Below, piece by piece: positions 18,018 through 26,899 of a stretch of DNA of 64,000 nt; the stretch's first letter is position 1, and each line of letters begins with the position of its first letter. The DNA lies in contig CAMMMX010000001.1 of NCBI GenBank assembly GCA_946498095.1, positions 124,001 through 188,000 on the forward strand. The letters are read 5' to 3'. The position numbers and the translations under genes are program-made. Under the pieces are notes generated by a model. That model made no database searches. It had not been told where the DNA came from and saw nothing but the letters and a program-made list of their open reading frames with translations. This DNA comes from an uncultured Clostridia bacterium. GTDB taxonomy: Bacteria; Bacillota; Clostridia; Oscillospirales; Ruminococcaceae.

Positions 18018-18499
18018 TAAACGTCGCCGACGTTTTTGCCCGGCTCATGCCGCGCCGTTCCCGGCAGCGACCTGCACTGCAGGGGACGGCTTTCCCGTCA
18101 GCCGCATCCCATCCCGGCCGGTAGGACGTACACCGTCTCTGTGTTGGTGTCCAAGCGCCACAGGGGCTGTCAAGCGGACGTCTCCGACGACAGCATGAAA
18201 AGTACCTTTCGTCCTTATTATAAATCTCATGTGCGGTTGAGAGTCAATAGGATATTTCAAATATTTTTGTAGGAGGGGATGTCCGATGCAAAACAGCCCC
18301 GATCCGGTCATGATGAGCAACCCGGGGGCTGTACCCGACTGCGCTTTCCGTCGTATGGAAATCCATTTTGACGAAGCGGATTTCGTGGCGAGTTGAGCCC
18401 GCTTTCCATTCACGCTGAAGCAAATAGCAACCGTCCGACACTGTTACACGCTCTGATAAGCGTCCCCGAGCGTGCAGAAGCACTGCCACCCTCACGACC
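18018..18499. other. Region upstream of merR with no intact gene
   Basis: Holds the merR promoter and a GC-rich 200-base leader. On the plus strand GGAGGGG near 18273 precedes an ATG at 18286 that opens a 36-codon frame (MQNSPDPVMM..., ending FDEADFVAS). I cannot assign it; it may be the remains of a longer gene. Confidence 0.3.
18217..18247 (-). promoter_or_regulatory. MerR-type promoter (19-bp spacer) with dyad operator
   Basis: On the minus strand TTGACT (18242-18247) and TATAAT (18217-18222) are separated by 19 bp, the over-long spacer typical of promoters activated by MerR proteins. The spacer holds the inverted repeat CTCA-N8-TGAG. It lies about 220 bases upstream of the merR gene and reads toward it, suggesting autoregulation with a long leader. 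Confidence 0.6.
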
Positions 18500-18728
18500 T
18501 GTCGTACACGAATTGCATACGGGGCTCCCCGCCGCACCGGACCTGTGCCCTGCTCGACGAAATCGGGCGCGTTATACGGATAAAAATCTCCTTTTGGTCT
18601 GCCACGGCGGCGTATGCCGGGTTAGACGCACCTATTTGATTGACATAACCAACGACGCATTTTTCCATTACAGCCCCAACAATTGCGCGCTGGAGGCATA
18701 TGAATGCGGCAGGTTGGATGGAATGTGA
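18500..18728 (+). pseudogene. Remnant of a histidine-phosphatase (phosphoglycerate mutase-like) gene
   Basis: The reading NLLLVCHGGVCRVRRTYL followed by FFHYSPNNCALEAYE matches the C-terminal third of the histidine phosphatase superfamily, where the second catalytic His lies in V-x-H-G-G. Just upstream, in another frame, TCALLDEIG is the expected preceding helix, so at least one frameshift separates the two pieces. The N-terminal RHGE motif is absent nearby. The piece ends with a stop at 18726-18728. It is a decayed gene, not a functional enzyme. Confidence 0.6.
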
Positions 18729-18955
18729 CCTGCCTGATGCGGGACAGGCAAGGCGTTTACCAGCAGGCGTCCAGGCGCGCGAAACAACGCCTGCAAAGCT
18801 TCCATCTGACGTTTGCCCCACTGTACCAAAAAGCCACAATCAAACTGTCCGACGCATGTCTGCGTGGGACGGATTCCCTGCGGCTTTTTACATTTTACGC
18901 ACTCCGGTACGGATTGGCTCAATGGAGCAGAAGCGCCCAGGTTACACAACAAATT
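18729..18955. other. Short unassigned region
   Basis: Only overlapping small frames on both strands, none with a convincing start or recognisable sequence. It probably continues the decayed stretch beside it. Confidence 0.3.
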
Positions 18956-21007
18956 TTATGAAAGCAGCACGCTTTGCGACGCATTTTCCACCCGCAGCGT
19001 GCGAGACGCGCCGTCGGCCCAAAGATGTACCAGACCACCACGCCCGGGGAAGATACATTCCATCTTCCCAAAGAGGTCATACGCCGGCTTGACACAGAAG
19101 GTACGGAATCCGTCGTCGGTTTTGATCCCCATGAAGTAGCGGAAGGCAATCGTCGCCGGCGCGCCGCTCCAAGCGTGGTTTTTCGTCCCCAGCAGGTAAA
19201 AGTCCTCCCACAGGGTGGAATTGTCGTTCTGCGCCAAATTGTAATATCGGGAAACCATCCGCTTGTAGGCCAAATCCGTACGCCCCATCTCGCACAGCGC
19301 GGTCAGGACGAAATTCTCCATGTAAACACCGGCGTTCGAGACGCTGATCAGCACATCGGCCAGGACACCGTACCGCTCCAGCGGGCACAGTCCGGACAAG
19401 ACGGCCATCGCGTTGGCGCGGTCATCGACGAAGGGGCCCGACGCGTAAAACGCTCCCTTCCAGAAAGCTTTATCGAATGCTGCTGCAATCCCGTCCATCC
19501 GCTCACGCAGGAAGGCGTCGAAGCGATGGTCGCCGGTCGACTGCGCCATGCGTGACGCGAACCGCAGCGCCGAGTAGTACCAGGCGTTCTCCAGCACCGC
19601 ACCGTCGACATTGTACAGGTGGTCGAACCATCGCCAGTCCCCGTCGCGCGGCTGGACAAGCCCCCTCTCGTCCACCTCCCACAATGCAAGATAACGTATC
19701 GCCGGTTCAAGACAAAGCGCGTATACCGAGGTATCGCCGCTGTAACGGGCATATTGCGCCACCAGTCCCCATTCACTGATGGCACAAAGGCTCTGCGACG
19801 GCAGCTCGCTGCTATGCACGCCCGGCACATTGCCAACCAGCACATCCCCTTTGCGCAGATGGATAAAGTCATCGATCGCTTTGCGGACGAGAGCGCGTGT
19901 GTTTTGGTCCAAAAGGAAAAACGTCTGCGGCGCCTGGACAGAGATGTCGCCGATCCACTGTCCCCGCTCCCGATCGGGACAGTCCATGAAGTTGTCGCGC
20001 ATGCAGACGTAAAGCGTCCGCGCCGCCTTCTCCACCAGCCGGTCGGTCACCGGGCAGCCGCAGCGGAAGCGCCCGACAATATCGGCGTCGTAGCCGCTTT
20101 CCCGCCAGCCGACGCTGTCTACCCGCACCGTATTAGGACATTGTAGGATCAATTCCTCGCCATATAGATAGAACAAGCCCTCAAAATTGTTGCGTCCTGG
20201 CTTGCAGACATATTCTAGGCGGTGACCGTTGTATGAACCGGGATCGCCTGGCCCGCCCGGGACGCAGAAACGATCCGTACGAATGTCGACCACCTCCCCG
20301 CCCTCCGCTTCAATGGTAAAGCGGACACAGGCCGCCATGGCGTACGGCAAACGGACGTGGTAGCTCTCCCCTTTCCGAACCGGATCCAGAACTTCAGTAG
20401 GAGCGGAAAGGCGGAACAGAGGTATGGGCCGACGGTACAGTTTCCCCCATTTCTCGCGGCTACAAACCTGTGCCGGGACAAAAATGGAATCGTCAAACCC
20501 CATCAACGCAAACCCCTCCAAGGGTCCACCGGCACGGTAACCAATACTGTACCCCGCATACAGATACGCCGGCGACGGTTCCCCCGGCGTATAGAAGCCG
20601 TCATGCCGGGCGCAAAGAAACCGTTCGTCCGTCGCAATGCCGATGGATGGACAGTCGAAAAGGAATCCCGCCTGTCCGCTGTCGGTACTGTTTCGCCCAC
20701 TGTTTCCATAATACCAGCACAGCACGGCAATAACGTTTTCTCCCTCCCGCAGATAGGGTGCCAGATCGATCTCGTCAGCATAGCCGCTTCCAGGGACGCT
20801 CTCCCGGAACAGCCCTCCCTCGAAAACGACAAGTTCTTCATTGACATAAAGCCAATAGCGCGTATCCACAGCAATCAAGGTTTTCGCATGCTTCGGAACT
20901 GCGTCCAAATGAAAGCGGCGTCGGAATACGACCTTGTCGTCCGGTTTTGTGCCAGACGGATGCCAGATAATCGCCGCATCGGTCAGAACAGGTGTCGTCT
21001 CTCTCAT
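18956..21007 (-). CDS. Alpha-L-rhamnosidase-like glycoside hydrolase (GH78)
   Basis: Hydrolase expected to release terminal alpha-L-rhamnose from glycans or glycosides. The N-terminal half is beta-sandwich (DTRYWLYVNEELVVFEGG, EIDLAPYLREGENVIAVLCWY); the C-terminal half is an (alpha/alpha)6 barrel with the family motif DNFMDCPDRERGQWIGD (about residues 350-366) and WRWFDHLYNVDG. The acid/base region is thus intact. No signal peptide, so it is cytoplasmic and probably acts on imported oligosaccharides. The start is ATG 21007 (MRETTP) with AGGGGA at 21015-21020; 683 aa. A LacI-type palindrome lies upstream at 21184-21199. Confidence 0.85.
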   Translation of the reverse strand: MRETTPVLTDAAIIWHPSGTKPDDKVVFRRRFHLDAVPKHAKTLIAVDTRYWLYVNEELVVFEGGLFRESVPGSGYADEIDLAPYLREGENVIAVLCWYYGNSGRNSTDSGQAGFLFDCPSIGIATDERFLCARHDGFYTPGEPSPAYLYAGYSIGYRAGGPLEGFALMGFDDSIFVPAQVCSREKWGKLYRRPIPLFRLSAPTEVLDPVRKGESYHVRLPYAMAACVRFTIEAEGGEVVDIRTDRFCVPGGPGDPGSYNGHRLEYVCKPGRNNFEGLFYLYGEELILQCPNTVRVDSVGWRESGYDADIVGRFRCGCPVTDRLVEKAARTLYVCMRDNFMDCPDRERGQWIGDISVQAPQTFFLLDQNTRALVRKAIDDFIHLRKGDVLVGNVPGVHSSELPSQSLCAISEWGLVAQYARYSGDTSVYALCLEPAIRYLALWEVDERGLVQPRDGDWRWFDHLYNVDGAVLENAWYYSALRFASRMAQSTGDHRFDAFLRERMDGIAAAFDKAFWKGAFYASGPFVDDRANAMAVLSGLCPLERYGVLADVLISVSNAGVYMENFVLTALCEMGRTDLAYKRMVSRYYNLAQNDNSTLWEDFYLLGTKNHAWSGAPATIAFRYFMGIKTDDGFRTFCVKPAYDLFGKMECIFPGRGGLVHLWADGASRTLRVENASQSVLLS

Positions 21008-21183
21008 GAAAAAGTCCCCTTCCTCCGTCCGGAGATTCCTCCGGAATGTTACCATTTTTCCGCCCCTATTGTATCACAAAACGCTTACCTTGGCTACCTG
21101 GGATCCAAAAAGTTCTCTGTCTTGGCAAGTGGCTACCCATTTTTTCGTATTTGCAAACATTCCTGCGACAAAAAACGGAATCC

Positions 21184-21199
21184 ATTAAAACGTTTTAAT
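21184..21199. promoter_or_regulatory. Candidate LacI-family operator upstream of the rhamnosidase
   Basis: A perfect 16-bp palindrome ATTAAAACGTTTTAAT with a central CG, the form favoured by LacI/CcpA-type sugar repressors. It lies between the divergent rhamnosidase and rnr genes, about 180 bases from the former. Confidence 0.45.
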
Positions 21200-21296
21200 A
21201 GCAACTCGAAAAAGTTTTTCCCTTTTTCTCCTGTCCGGCGCATGTTTGCTGCAAAACCAGTTATCCTAACAATTGAGGTACGCTGTATGGATTGAC

Positions 21297-21326
21297 TTGA
21301 CGAAACTGCCTTCGTAGGCGTATGAT
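21297..21326 (+). promoter_or_regulatory. Candidate rnr promoter
   Basis: TTGACG (21297-21302), an 18-bp spacer, and TATGAT (21321-21326), about 135 bases before the rnr start. Confidence 0.5.
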
Positions 21327-21460
21327 GTTACATATAGGGATGTCATTCGACAGAGAACCTGTTTTTCGCTGCCCAAAATGGATGGGACAGAAGCGTGTTT
21401 CTGCATTTTCATGCTCTATATCTGATTTTTACAACACTGTCGCGGGAGGGACCAGCTAAT

Positions 21461-23623
21461 ATGAAACCACACAAACCCAAAGCAAGCCGCTCAAGCGCCA
21501 AACAACCGGAAAAAGGGAATGGATTCGAGAAACGTCTGCGGATGTTTCTGTCCAAGGCCGGTAAAAACGGCCTGACGATGCGAGAGGCCATGACACGCTG
21601 CCGTGCGACCAAAGCACAATCCTCCGCCTTTCGTGAAGTCATCCGCAAAATGAAAGAGGAAGGAGAACTCTGCGAGCAGCGTGGACGACTGGTATCCACT
21701 CGCGCATTAGGATACCTCGCCGCCCGAATCATTCGCCTCGGGCACGGCTACGGTATCGCGCAGACCCTGTCCAATCAGACTGACATCTATATCGGGCGTG
21801 GTAACCTGTCCGGCGCACTGCAGGGCGATACCGTACTTATCAAGCTTTACCGGGATTCATCCGGCGCCCTCCCGGAAGCCAAAATCGTAAATATTTTAAA
21901 GAAAGGGGAAGGTACCTTCAGCGGTGTCGTCCAGTATCAAGGAAAGCACCCCGGCGTTGTCCCCGATTTTCTCTCCTCGGCATGGATCCCATTGGATGAT
22001 GGCGGAGCAGACGTCCATGAAGGTGAAAAAATATTGGCACAAGTTGTGTCAAGAGGAACTGATTACAGCGGCCACACCGCCCGACCTGTTACCGTATACG
22101 GCGACGCACAGCGCGCGTCTTCGTCAGCGCTGGCGCTGCTTGAGCAAAACGGTATCCGGAGCAAATTTCCGGAAGAGGTATTGCATGATGCCGATTACCT
22201 CAATCAACAAGGGATCCCGCCGGACGAGATTCAGCGACGCACCGATCTGCGTGGGGAGACGATTTTCACCATTGATTCCGCTGACTCAAAGGATCTCGAC
22301 GACGCTATTTCCCTCCGCCGTACAGAAACCGGCTATGAATTAGCCGTCCATATTGCCGACGTGTCCCATTATGTCCGGCACGGATCAGCGATTGATAAGG
22401 AAGCGTTTGCACGCGGCACGAGCGTGTATTACGCGGATCAAGTCATCCCGATGCTGCCTCCTTCTCTCTCCAACGGTATCTGTTCTCTCAACCCGGGAGA
22501 AGACCGTCTGGCATTCTCTGCCATCCTGCAAGTCGGACGGGACGGGCAGCTTCAGGACTACCGCTTTGAAAAGACCGTCATCCGTTCGGCGGTCAAGGGC
22601 GTATACCGTGAGATCAATGAAATCCTGGCCGGTACTGCATCCCCGGAGATTGCCCAGAAGTACGAACGTGTCAAGGACAGTATTCCCCTGATGAAAGAAC
22701 TGGCTGACATTTTGACGTCGAACAAGCTCCGCCGTGGCGCACCACAAATCGATACGACGGAAAGCAAAATCATCACCGATGCAAACGGCGTCTGTACCGA
22801 TGTCAGGCCGCGGGATCGAGGTCAAAGCGAGATCATCATTGAAGAGTTCATGCTGATGGCCAACGAAGCCGCCGCCAAACTGGGACAAGAAGGCCAGCTT
22901 CCCTTCGTTTACCGCGTCCACGAGGAACCGTCCCGCGAAAAGCTGGATGCCCTTGCTGAAATCTTAGGCCGCGTCGGGCTGGACGCGTCACCGCTGCGCA
23001 AAAATGTCACACCCGGTACGCTGGCAAGCATTCTCGAAAAGGTAAAAGATTCTCCCAGAAAAGCTATCATTAACAAAATGGTGCTGCGTTCCATGGCTAA
23101 GGCGCGTTACGATGAATCTCCATTGGGTCACTTCGGCCTTGTTTTGTCCAATTACTGCCATTTCACCTCACCGATCCGGCGTTACCCTGATTTGACCATT
23201 CACCGTATTCTCAGCGATTATCTGTCCGATAGTAGCAAGAAACAGCTTTACAGCAAGTACGGCGATTTCGTTACGGATTCCGCCAAGCATTCCTCTGCTG
23301 CCGAACTTTCAGCGATGAAAACGGAACGGATGTGTGAGGATTGTTATAAGGCCGAATACATGGCGCAGCATATCGGAGAAGAATTTGATGCTGTCATCGA
23401 CGGCGTAAGCGAGTTTAACCTTTTTGTCGAGCTGCCGAACACCGTCAGCGGCGCAATCCGGGTAGAAAACCTCCCCGGCGGCTATTACGAGTCGGACGGC
23501 GTATTCGAATTTAGGGAACAGGCCACGGGACGCGCTTTCCGTGTAGGCGATCCCATCCGCGTACGCTGTACCGCAGCCAACATCTCTGACGGACGGATCG
23601 ATTTCGAACCGGTAGAAATATAG
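21461..23623 (+). CDS. rnr: Ribonuclease R
   Basis: 3'-to-5' exoribonuclease of the RNB (RNase II) family that degrades structured RNA and works in RNA quality control. Order: basic N-terminus and winged-helix region, cold-shock domains (GHGYGIAQTLSNQTDIYIG, QGDTVLIK), RNB catalytic domain with the metal-binding Asp cluster FTIDSADSKDLDDAISL and CHFTSPIRRYPDL, then a C-terminal S1 domain (GEEFDAVIDGVSEFNLFVEL). The start is ATG 21461 after GGGAGGG; 720 aa. The frame opens further upstream but without a binding site. No smpB or secG neighbour, which is often found in this context. Confidence 0.95.
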   Translation: MKPHKPKASRSSAKQPEKGNGFEKRLRMFLSKAGKNGLTMREAMTRCRATKAQSSAFREVIRKMKEEGELCEQRGRLVSTRALGYLAARIIRLGHGYGIAQTLSNQTDIYIGRGNLSGALQGDTVLIKLYRDSSGALPEAKIVNILKKGEGTFSGVVQYQGKHPGVVPDFLSSAWIPLDDGGADVHEGEKILAQVVSRGTDYSGHTARPVTVYGDAQRASSSALALLEQNGIRSKFPEEVLHDADYLNQQGIPPDEIQRRTDLRGETIFTIDSADSKDLDDAISLRRTETGYELAVHIADVSHYVRHGSAIDKEAFARGTSVYYADQVIPMLPPSLSNGICSLNPGEDRLAFSAILQVGRDGQLQDYRFEKTVIRSAVKGVYREINEILAGTASPEIAQKYERVKDSIPLMKELADILTSNKLRRGAPQIDTTESKIITDANGVCTDVRPRDRGQSEIIIEEFMLMANEAAAKLGQEGQLPFVYRVHEEPSREKLDALAEILGRVGLDASPLRKNVTPGTLASILEKVKDSPRKAIINKMVLRSMAKARYDESPLGHFGLVLSNYCHFTSPIRRYPDLTIHRILSDYLSDSSKKQLYSKYGDFVTDSAKHSSAAELSAMKTERMCEDCYKAEYMAQHIGEEFDAVIDGVSEFNLFVELPNTVSGAIRVENLPGGYYESDGVFEFREQATGRAFRVGDPIRVRCTAANISDGRIDFEPVEI

Positions 23624-23639
23624 ACGTTGTACCGATGCC

Positions 23640-23690
23640 AGGTGCCGCCTGATGCAGTTTGATGCATACAGGCGGTGCCTTCTTCGTACC
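23640..23690 (+). terminator. Terminator after rnr
   Basis: GGTGCCGCCTG pairs with CAGGCGGTGCC (two G-T pairs), followed by TTCTTCG. Confidence 0.6.
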
Positions 23691-23817
23691 CAGTAGTTTT
23701 CAGATATAATTTCTTTCAAAAAATTTTTAGCAATCCTTAACCGTACCTGCCAACCATTCACTATATAGATAGAAGCACAAATGTCGGAGCTCCACAAATT
23801 GAGAAAGGCAATGCCCA

Positions 23818-25401
23818 ATGGAAAAAAACGCACTTTATCAAAAAATTCGAGAGGTATCCCAAACAATCTTCTCCTACTGCGTTGCAAGAACTTCCTCTCA
23901 GCAGGACGCGGAGGATCTTTCGCAGGACATTCTCGCGGAAATCATCCGCAGCGCACCGAATCTCCGCGATGACCATGCCTTCTATGCGTTTATGTGGTCG
24001 GTTGCCGGGAACGTATGGAAACAGTGGTGCCGGAAAAAACATCAGAGGAAGGAATGTAGCCTACCAGAAGAGTTCCCTTGCGCAGATGCGGATCCCCTTG
24101 GTGCGTTGGAAGCGGACGAAGATATCTTCTTGCTTCGGCGTGAGATGTCATTTTTGTCCCACAAATACCGCTGTGCTGCTGTCCTGTACTATCTGGAAGG
24201 AAAACCCTGTACGGAAATAGCAAACGTCCTTTCTCTATCCGAAAGCATGGTAAAGTACCTGCTGTTCAAAGCCAGAAAGATACTGAAAGAAGGTATGGAA
24301 ATGGTACGTAATTACGGTGAACAAAGTTACCATCCGAAGCAGCTCACCCTCATGTATATGGGGGAAGGCCCTAACCATTTCAGCGATCAAATCAATTCCA
24401 GTCAAATCCGCCAAAATATCGTCTGGTCCTGTTATAACGACAGTCTGACTGAGGAACAGATTGCGTTACAGATCGGCATCTCTCTGCCCTATATCGAAAG
24501 TGATATTCAGAAGCTGACAGAGATGGAGCTGTTACAGAAAAACGGGAACCGCTACAGCACTAACATCATCCTTGTGTCCGACACCTGCAAGGAAGAAATC
24601 AGCAAGGAGATTTCCCCTCTTCAGGAGGCGCTGGCTCAGTCATTATACGAAAATCTGCTGGAACGGGAAGATGCTGTCCGCAGTATTGGCTTCTATGGCA
24701 GCGAAATGTCCCGAAACACCTATCTGTGGCAGATGGCCTGCATCGTTCTTGCGACCGCTTTTGAACGCTTCCAGGAACGAACCGTAGCTTCTCCCCAAAA
24801 ACTTCCCCTGACCGCGTTTGAGGAGCACGCCCTCATTTGGGGCGAGGAATCCTACACAGGAGGATTCAACATTTGCAGCATTGACTCACATGATGGACTG
24901 GATGGCGCCCACATCCAGTTCATGGACTGGGTTTCCAAAAGCAAAGGCCATCATATGGACTTTTACGGGAAAATCTGGATTTCTCGGCTCTATACCCGTC
25001 TGGCACGCGGCCTGCTTCCGCAACAAAATGAGTACGAACAGGAACTCATCGCAGATCTCGTCCGCAAGGGATATGTCATACAGGACGGCACAAAGCTCCG
25101 CGTAACCGTACCGGTCTATACGTCCAAGGAGTTTGAGAAGCTACTAGATGTGTTACGGCCTGTCATCGACAATGTAGGCGGTTACTTCAAGCCGATTGTG
25201 GCTGTCCTGGAACGCGTCCTCAGAGAACACGCTCCTATACATCTCAAAAAACAGATCCGTCCCATTGCCTGCATGCAGTTGTTCGAGAGCGCCGTTTATG
25301 CTCCGGTTTCCCTTCTGTGCTATAACGGATGGCTGTCAACCGATTGGGATGCAGCCGGGACAAACGAAATGCCCACCACCTACATCGTCCTTGCAGACTG
25401 A
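23818..25401 (+). CDS. ECF-like sigma factor with long C-terminal extension
   Basis: Residues 1-85 resemble sigma region 2 (QQDAEDLSQDILAEIIRSAPNL, AFYAFMWSVAGNVWKQWCRKK). Residues 100-160 resemble region 4 (LSHKYRCAAVLYYLEGKPCTEIANVLSLSESMVKYLLFKARKIL). A winged-helix-like segment follows (about 195-250: SLTEEQIALQIGISLPYIESDIQKLTEMELLQKNGNRY), and then about 270 residues of unknown type containing IDSHDGLDGAHIQFMDW. At 527 aa it is three times the usual ECF length. It has no partner anti-sigma gene next to it. The extension may do sensing or replace the anti-sigma factor; this is inference. Terminators flank the gene, so it is monocistronic. Confidence 0.8.
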   Translation: MEKNALYQKIREVSQTIFSYCVARTSSQQDAEDLSQDILAEIIRSAPNLRDDHAFYAFMWSVAGNVWKQWCRKKHQRKECSLPEEFPCADADPLGALEADEDIFLLRREMSFLSHKYRCAAVLYYLEGKPCTEIANVLSLSESMVKYLLFKARKILKEGMEMVRNYGEQSYHPKQLTLMYMGEGPNHFSDQINSSQIRQNIVWSCYNDSLTEEQIALQIGISLPYIESDIQKLTEMELLQKNGNRYSTNIILVSDTCKEEISKEISPLQEALAQSLYENLLEREDAVRSIGFYGSEMSRNTYLWQMACIVLATAFERFQERTVASPQKLPLTAFEEHALIWGEESYTGGFNICSIDSHDGLDGAHIQFMDWVSKSKGHHMDFYGKIWISRLYTRLARGLLPQQNEYEQELIADLVRKGYVIQDGTKLRVTVPVYTSKEFEKLLDVLRPVIDNVGGYFKPIVAVLERVLREHAPIHLKKQIRPIACMQLFESAVYAPVSLLCYNGWLSTDWDAAGTNEMPTTYIVLAD

Positions 25402-25419
25402 CTCATTGCTCCCTGACAC

Positions 25420-25462
25420 AAGAAAGCGCCTGCCGTTACATCGCGGCAGGCGCTTTCTTTTA
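25420..25462. terminator. Bidirectional terminator
   Basis: AAGAAAGCGCCTGCCG pairs with CGGCAGGCGCTTTCTT and is followed by TT; it separates the sigma gene from the convergent esterase gene. Confidence 0.9.
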
Positions 25463-25475
25463 ATTAGTCAAACAA

Positions 25476-26594
25476 TTATTCACGATTCGCCGCCAACAGC
25501 GCAGCGACATAAAAACGCTTTCCCTTATTTTCCGGTATATCGTCCATTGTCAATTCGACGGTGTGTGTCCGCGCCTCATGATCATGAAGCAAATCGGCAA
25601 TGTCAAGGTAATCCCCCCAGCCACCGGTAAAATCCCCGTCCAATCTGACAGCCCGCGCGTGATCCCCATCAACGACTACTTTGGCAACGCCGCTCTTTCC
25701 ATCGATCGTTTTGCGGTACTGGATCGACAGATAGCCTGCCCGGACGGTAAAACGTAACGGTGCGCCCGTCTCTTTGGCTTCCCAGCCGCATTTGAAGATG
25801 TCACGGATATCTTCTTTCGGCGTCGTATCCTCCTGCCATCCACCCAGATAATCCGGCTGGATCTCTGTATTATCGAGCAATACAGCATCTTCGTAGCGGT
25901 CAGTCGTATATGGCGCAGGCAACTCTAAAACCGGTTGCGGCTGCTTGTCATAGACGGCGTATATCTTTTCCAGCAGATGAATCAGCAGATCAGCCTGCAG
26001 GCGCTGTCCGTCGTCGTTTGGGTGAAGCAAATCCGGCGCAATTGTTTTCGCATCCAGTGCCCCGCTCTTCACCAACGGATAGACCGCGTCGCGTACGCTG
26101 ACAATTGGGAGCTGGTAGTGTCTGCCCACGACGTTGTGCATCTCCTGTGCATTATCCCCTGAGTCGTAGCAAAAAGTATTCATCATCATCACACCCGGAC
26201 AGGTCGGGTGGGAAAGGATACGCCGTAATAACCCTTCATAGGTTTCCTGAAGAGGGGCGCGGACACTATCGTTGACCGAAAATTCGACGATGACGAAATC
26301 CGGATCATAGCATAACAAATGCTGCTGTACCCGGTGGACGCCATACTGCGAATCCGTTGCGCCAATCCCGGCGTTGACCAGGGCAACATCAGCATGCGGA
26401 AATTTCTCCCGCCACCAATGTGCCACCAAATTGATGTACGGCTTTTCCTGCTCGTTCGACGTCCCGCACCCCTGCGTGATAGAACCGCCGATCGCACCCA
26501 GCACGATATGACCACCTGCTGCGGCTTTCCGCATCACAGCAGCAATTCTGCTAAAATCCCCGACGTTAGCGATACTTTGTTCTTGGTTGACCAT
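25476..26594 (-). CDS. SGNH/GDSL-type hydrolase
   Basis: Predicted esterase acting on acylated sugars. Block I is GAIGGSITQGCG (Ser nucleophile in GGSIT), block II Gly in NAGIGATDSQYG, block III Asn in EFSVNDSV, and block V Asp/His in APDLLHPNDDG. The C-terminal ~130 residues form a separate beta-rich domain (LRFTVRAGYLSIQY, ARTHTVELTMDD). There is no signal peptide. The start is ATG 26594 with GGAAGGGA upstream; 372 aa. It lies in the same carbohydrate block as the rhamnosidase, so deacetylation of plant or host glycans is plausible. Confidence 0.82.
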   Translation of the reverse strand: MVNQEQSIANVGDFSRIAAVMRKAAAGGHIVLGAIGGSITQGCGTSNEQEKPYINLVAHWWREKFPHADVALVNAGIGATDSQYGVHRVQQHLLCYDPDFVIVEFSVNDSVRAPLQETYEGLLRRILSHPTCPGVMMMNTFCYDSGDNAQEMHNVVGRHYQLPIVSVRDAVYPLVKSGALDAKTIAPDLLHPNDDGQRLQADLLIHLLEKIYAVYDKQPQPVLELPAPYTTDRYEDAVLLDNTEIQPDYLGGWQEDTTPKEDIRDIFKCGWEAKETGAPLRFTVRAGYLSIQYRKTIDGKSGVAKVVVDGDHARAVRLDGDFTGGWGDYLDIADLLHDHEARTHTVELTMDDIPENKGKRFYVAALLAANRE

Positions 26595-26691
26595 GAAAAA
26601 TCCCTTCCTTTCATTATTATTTCTCCATATTGATCCTATCACATATCCAGGAAAGATGCAACTTCGTTTATCACTGTATATCGTGCTAAAT

Positions 26692-26719
26692 AAAAAGGAC
26701 GATATATATCGTCCTTTTT
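26692..26719. terminator. Perfect palindrome, bidirectional terminator
   Basis: A 28-base perfect palindrome (AAAAAGGACGATAT and its complement) with T5 on each side. It probably ends transcription of the exported protein gene at 26900-27592 on the minus strand. Confidence 0.7.
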
Positions 26720-26899
26720 CTAAAAAGCCTACATAACTGATTAATCTTGGCTACAAATATGTTTCCATTTGGCGTTGGTCATCCATTACAACGAAAAGTG
26801 TTGAGCAGGATACAGCAGTATTCCTTTACATTCCACTCCGGAATTTATATTATTCTGCTAGGCTTTTATCCTGTAAAAACTTGTTATAGATGTCCTGTA

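Noticed and set aside
17110..18198. 362-codon plus-strand frame antisense to merR
   Set aside because: The MerR reading on the other strand has clear domains; this one has none.
20357..21295. 312-codon plus-strand frame
   Set aside because: Antisense to the GH78 gene start and running through the intergenic region; no recognisable content.
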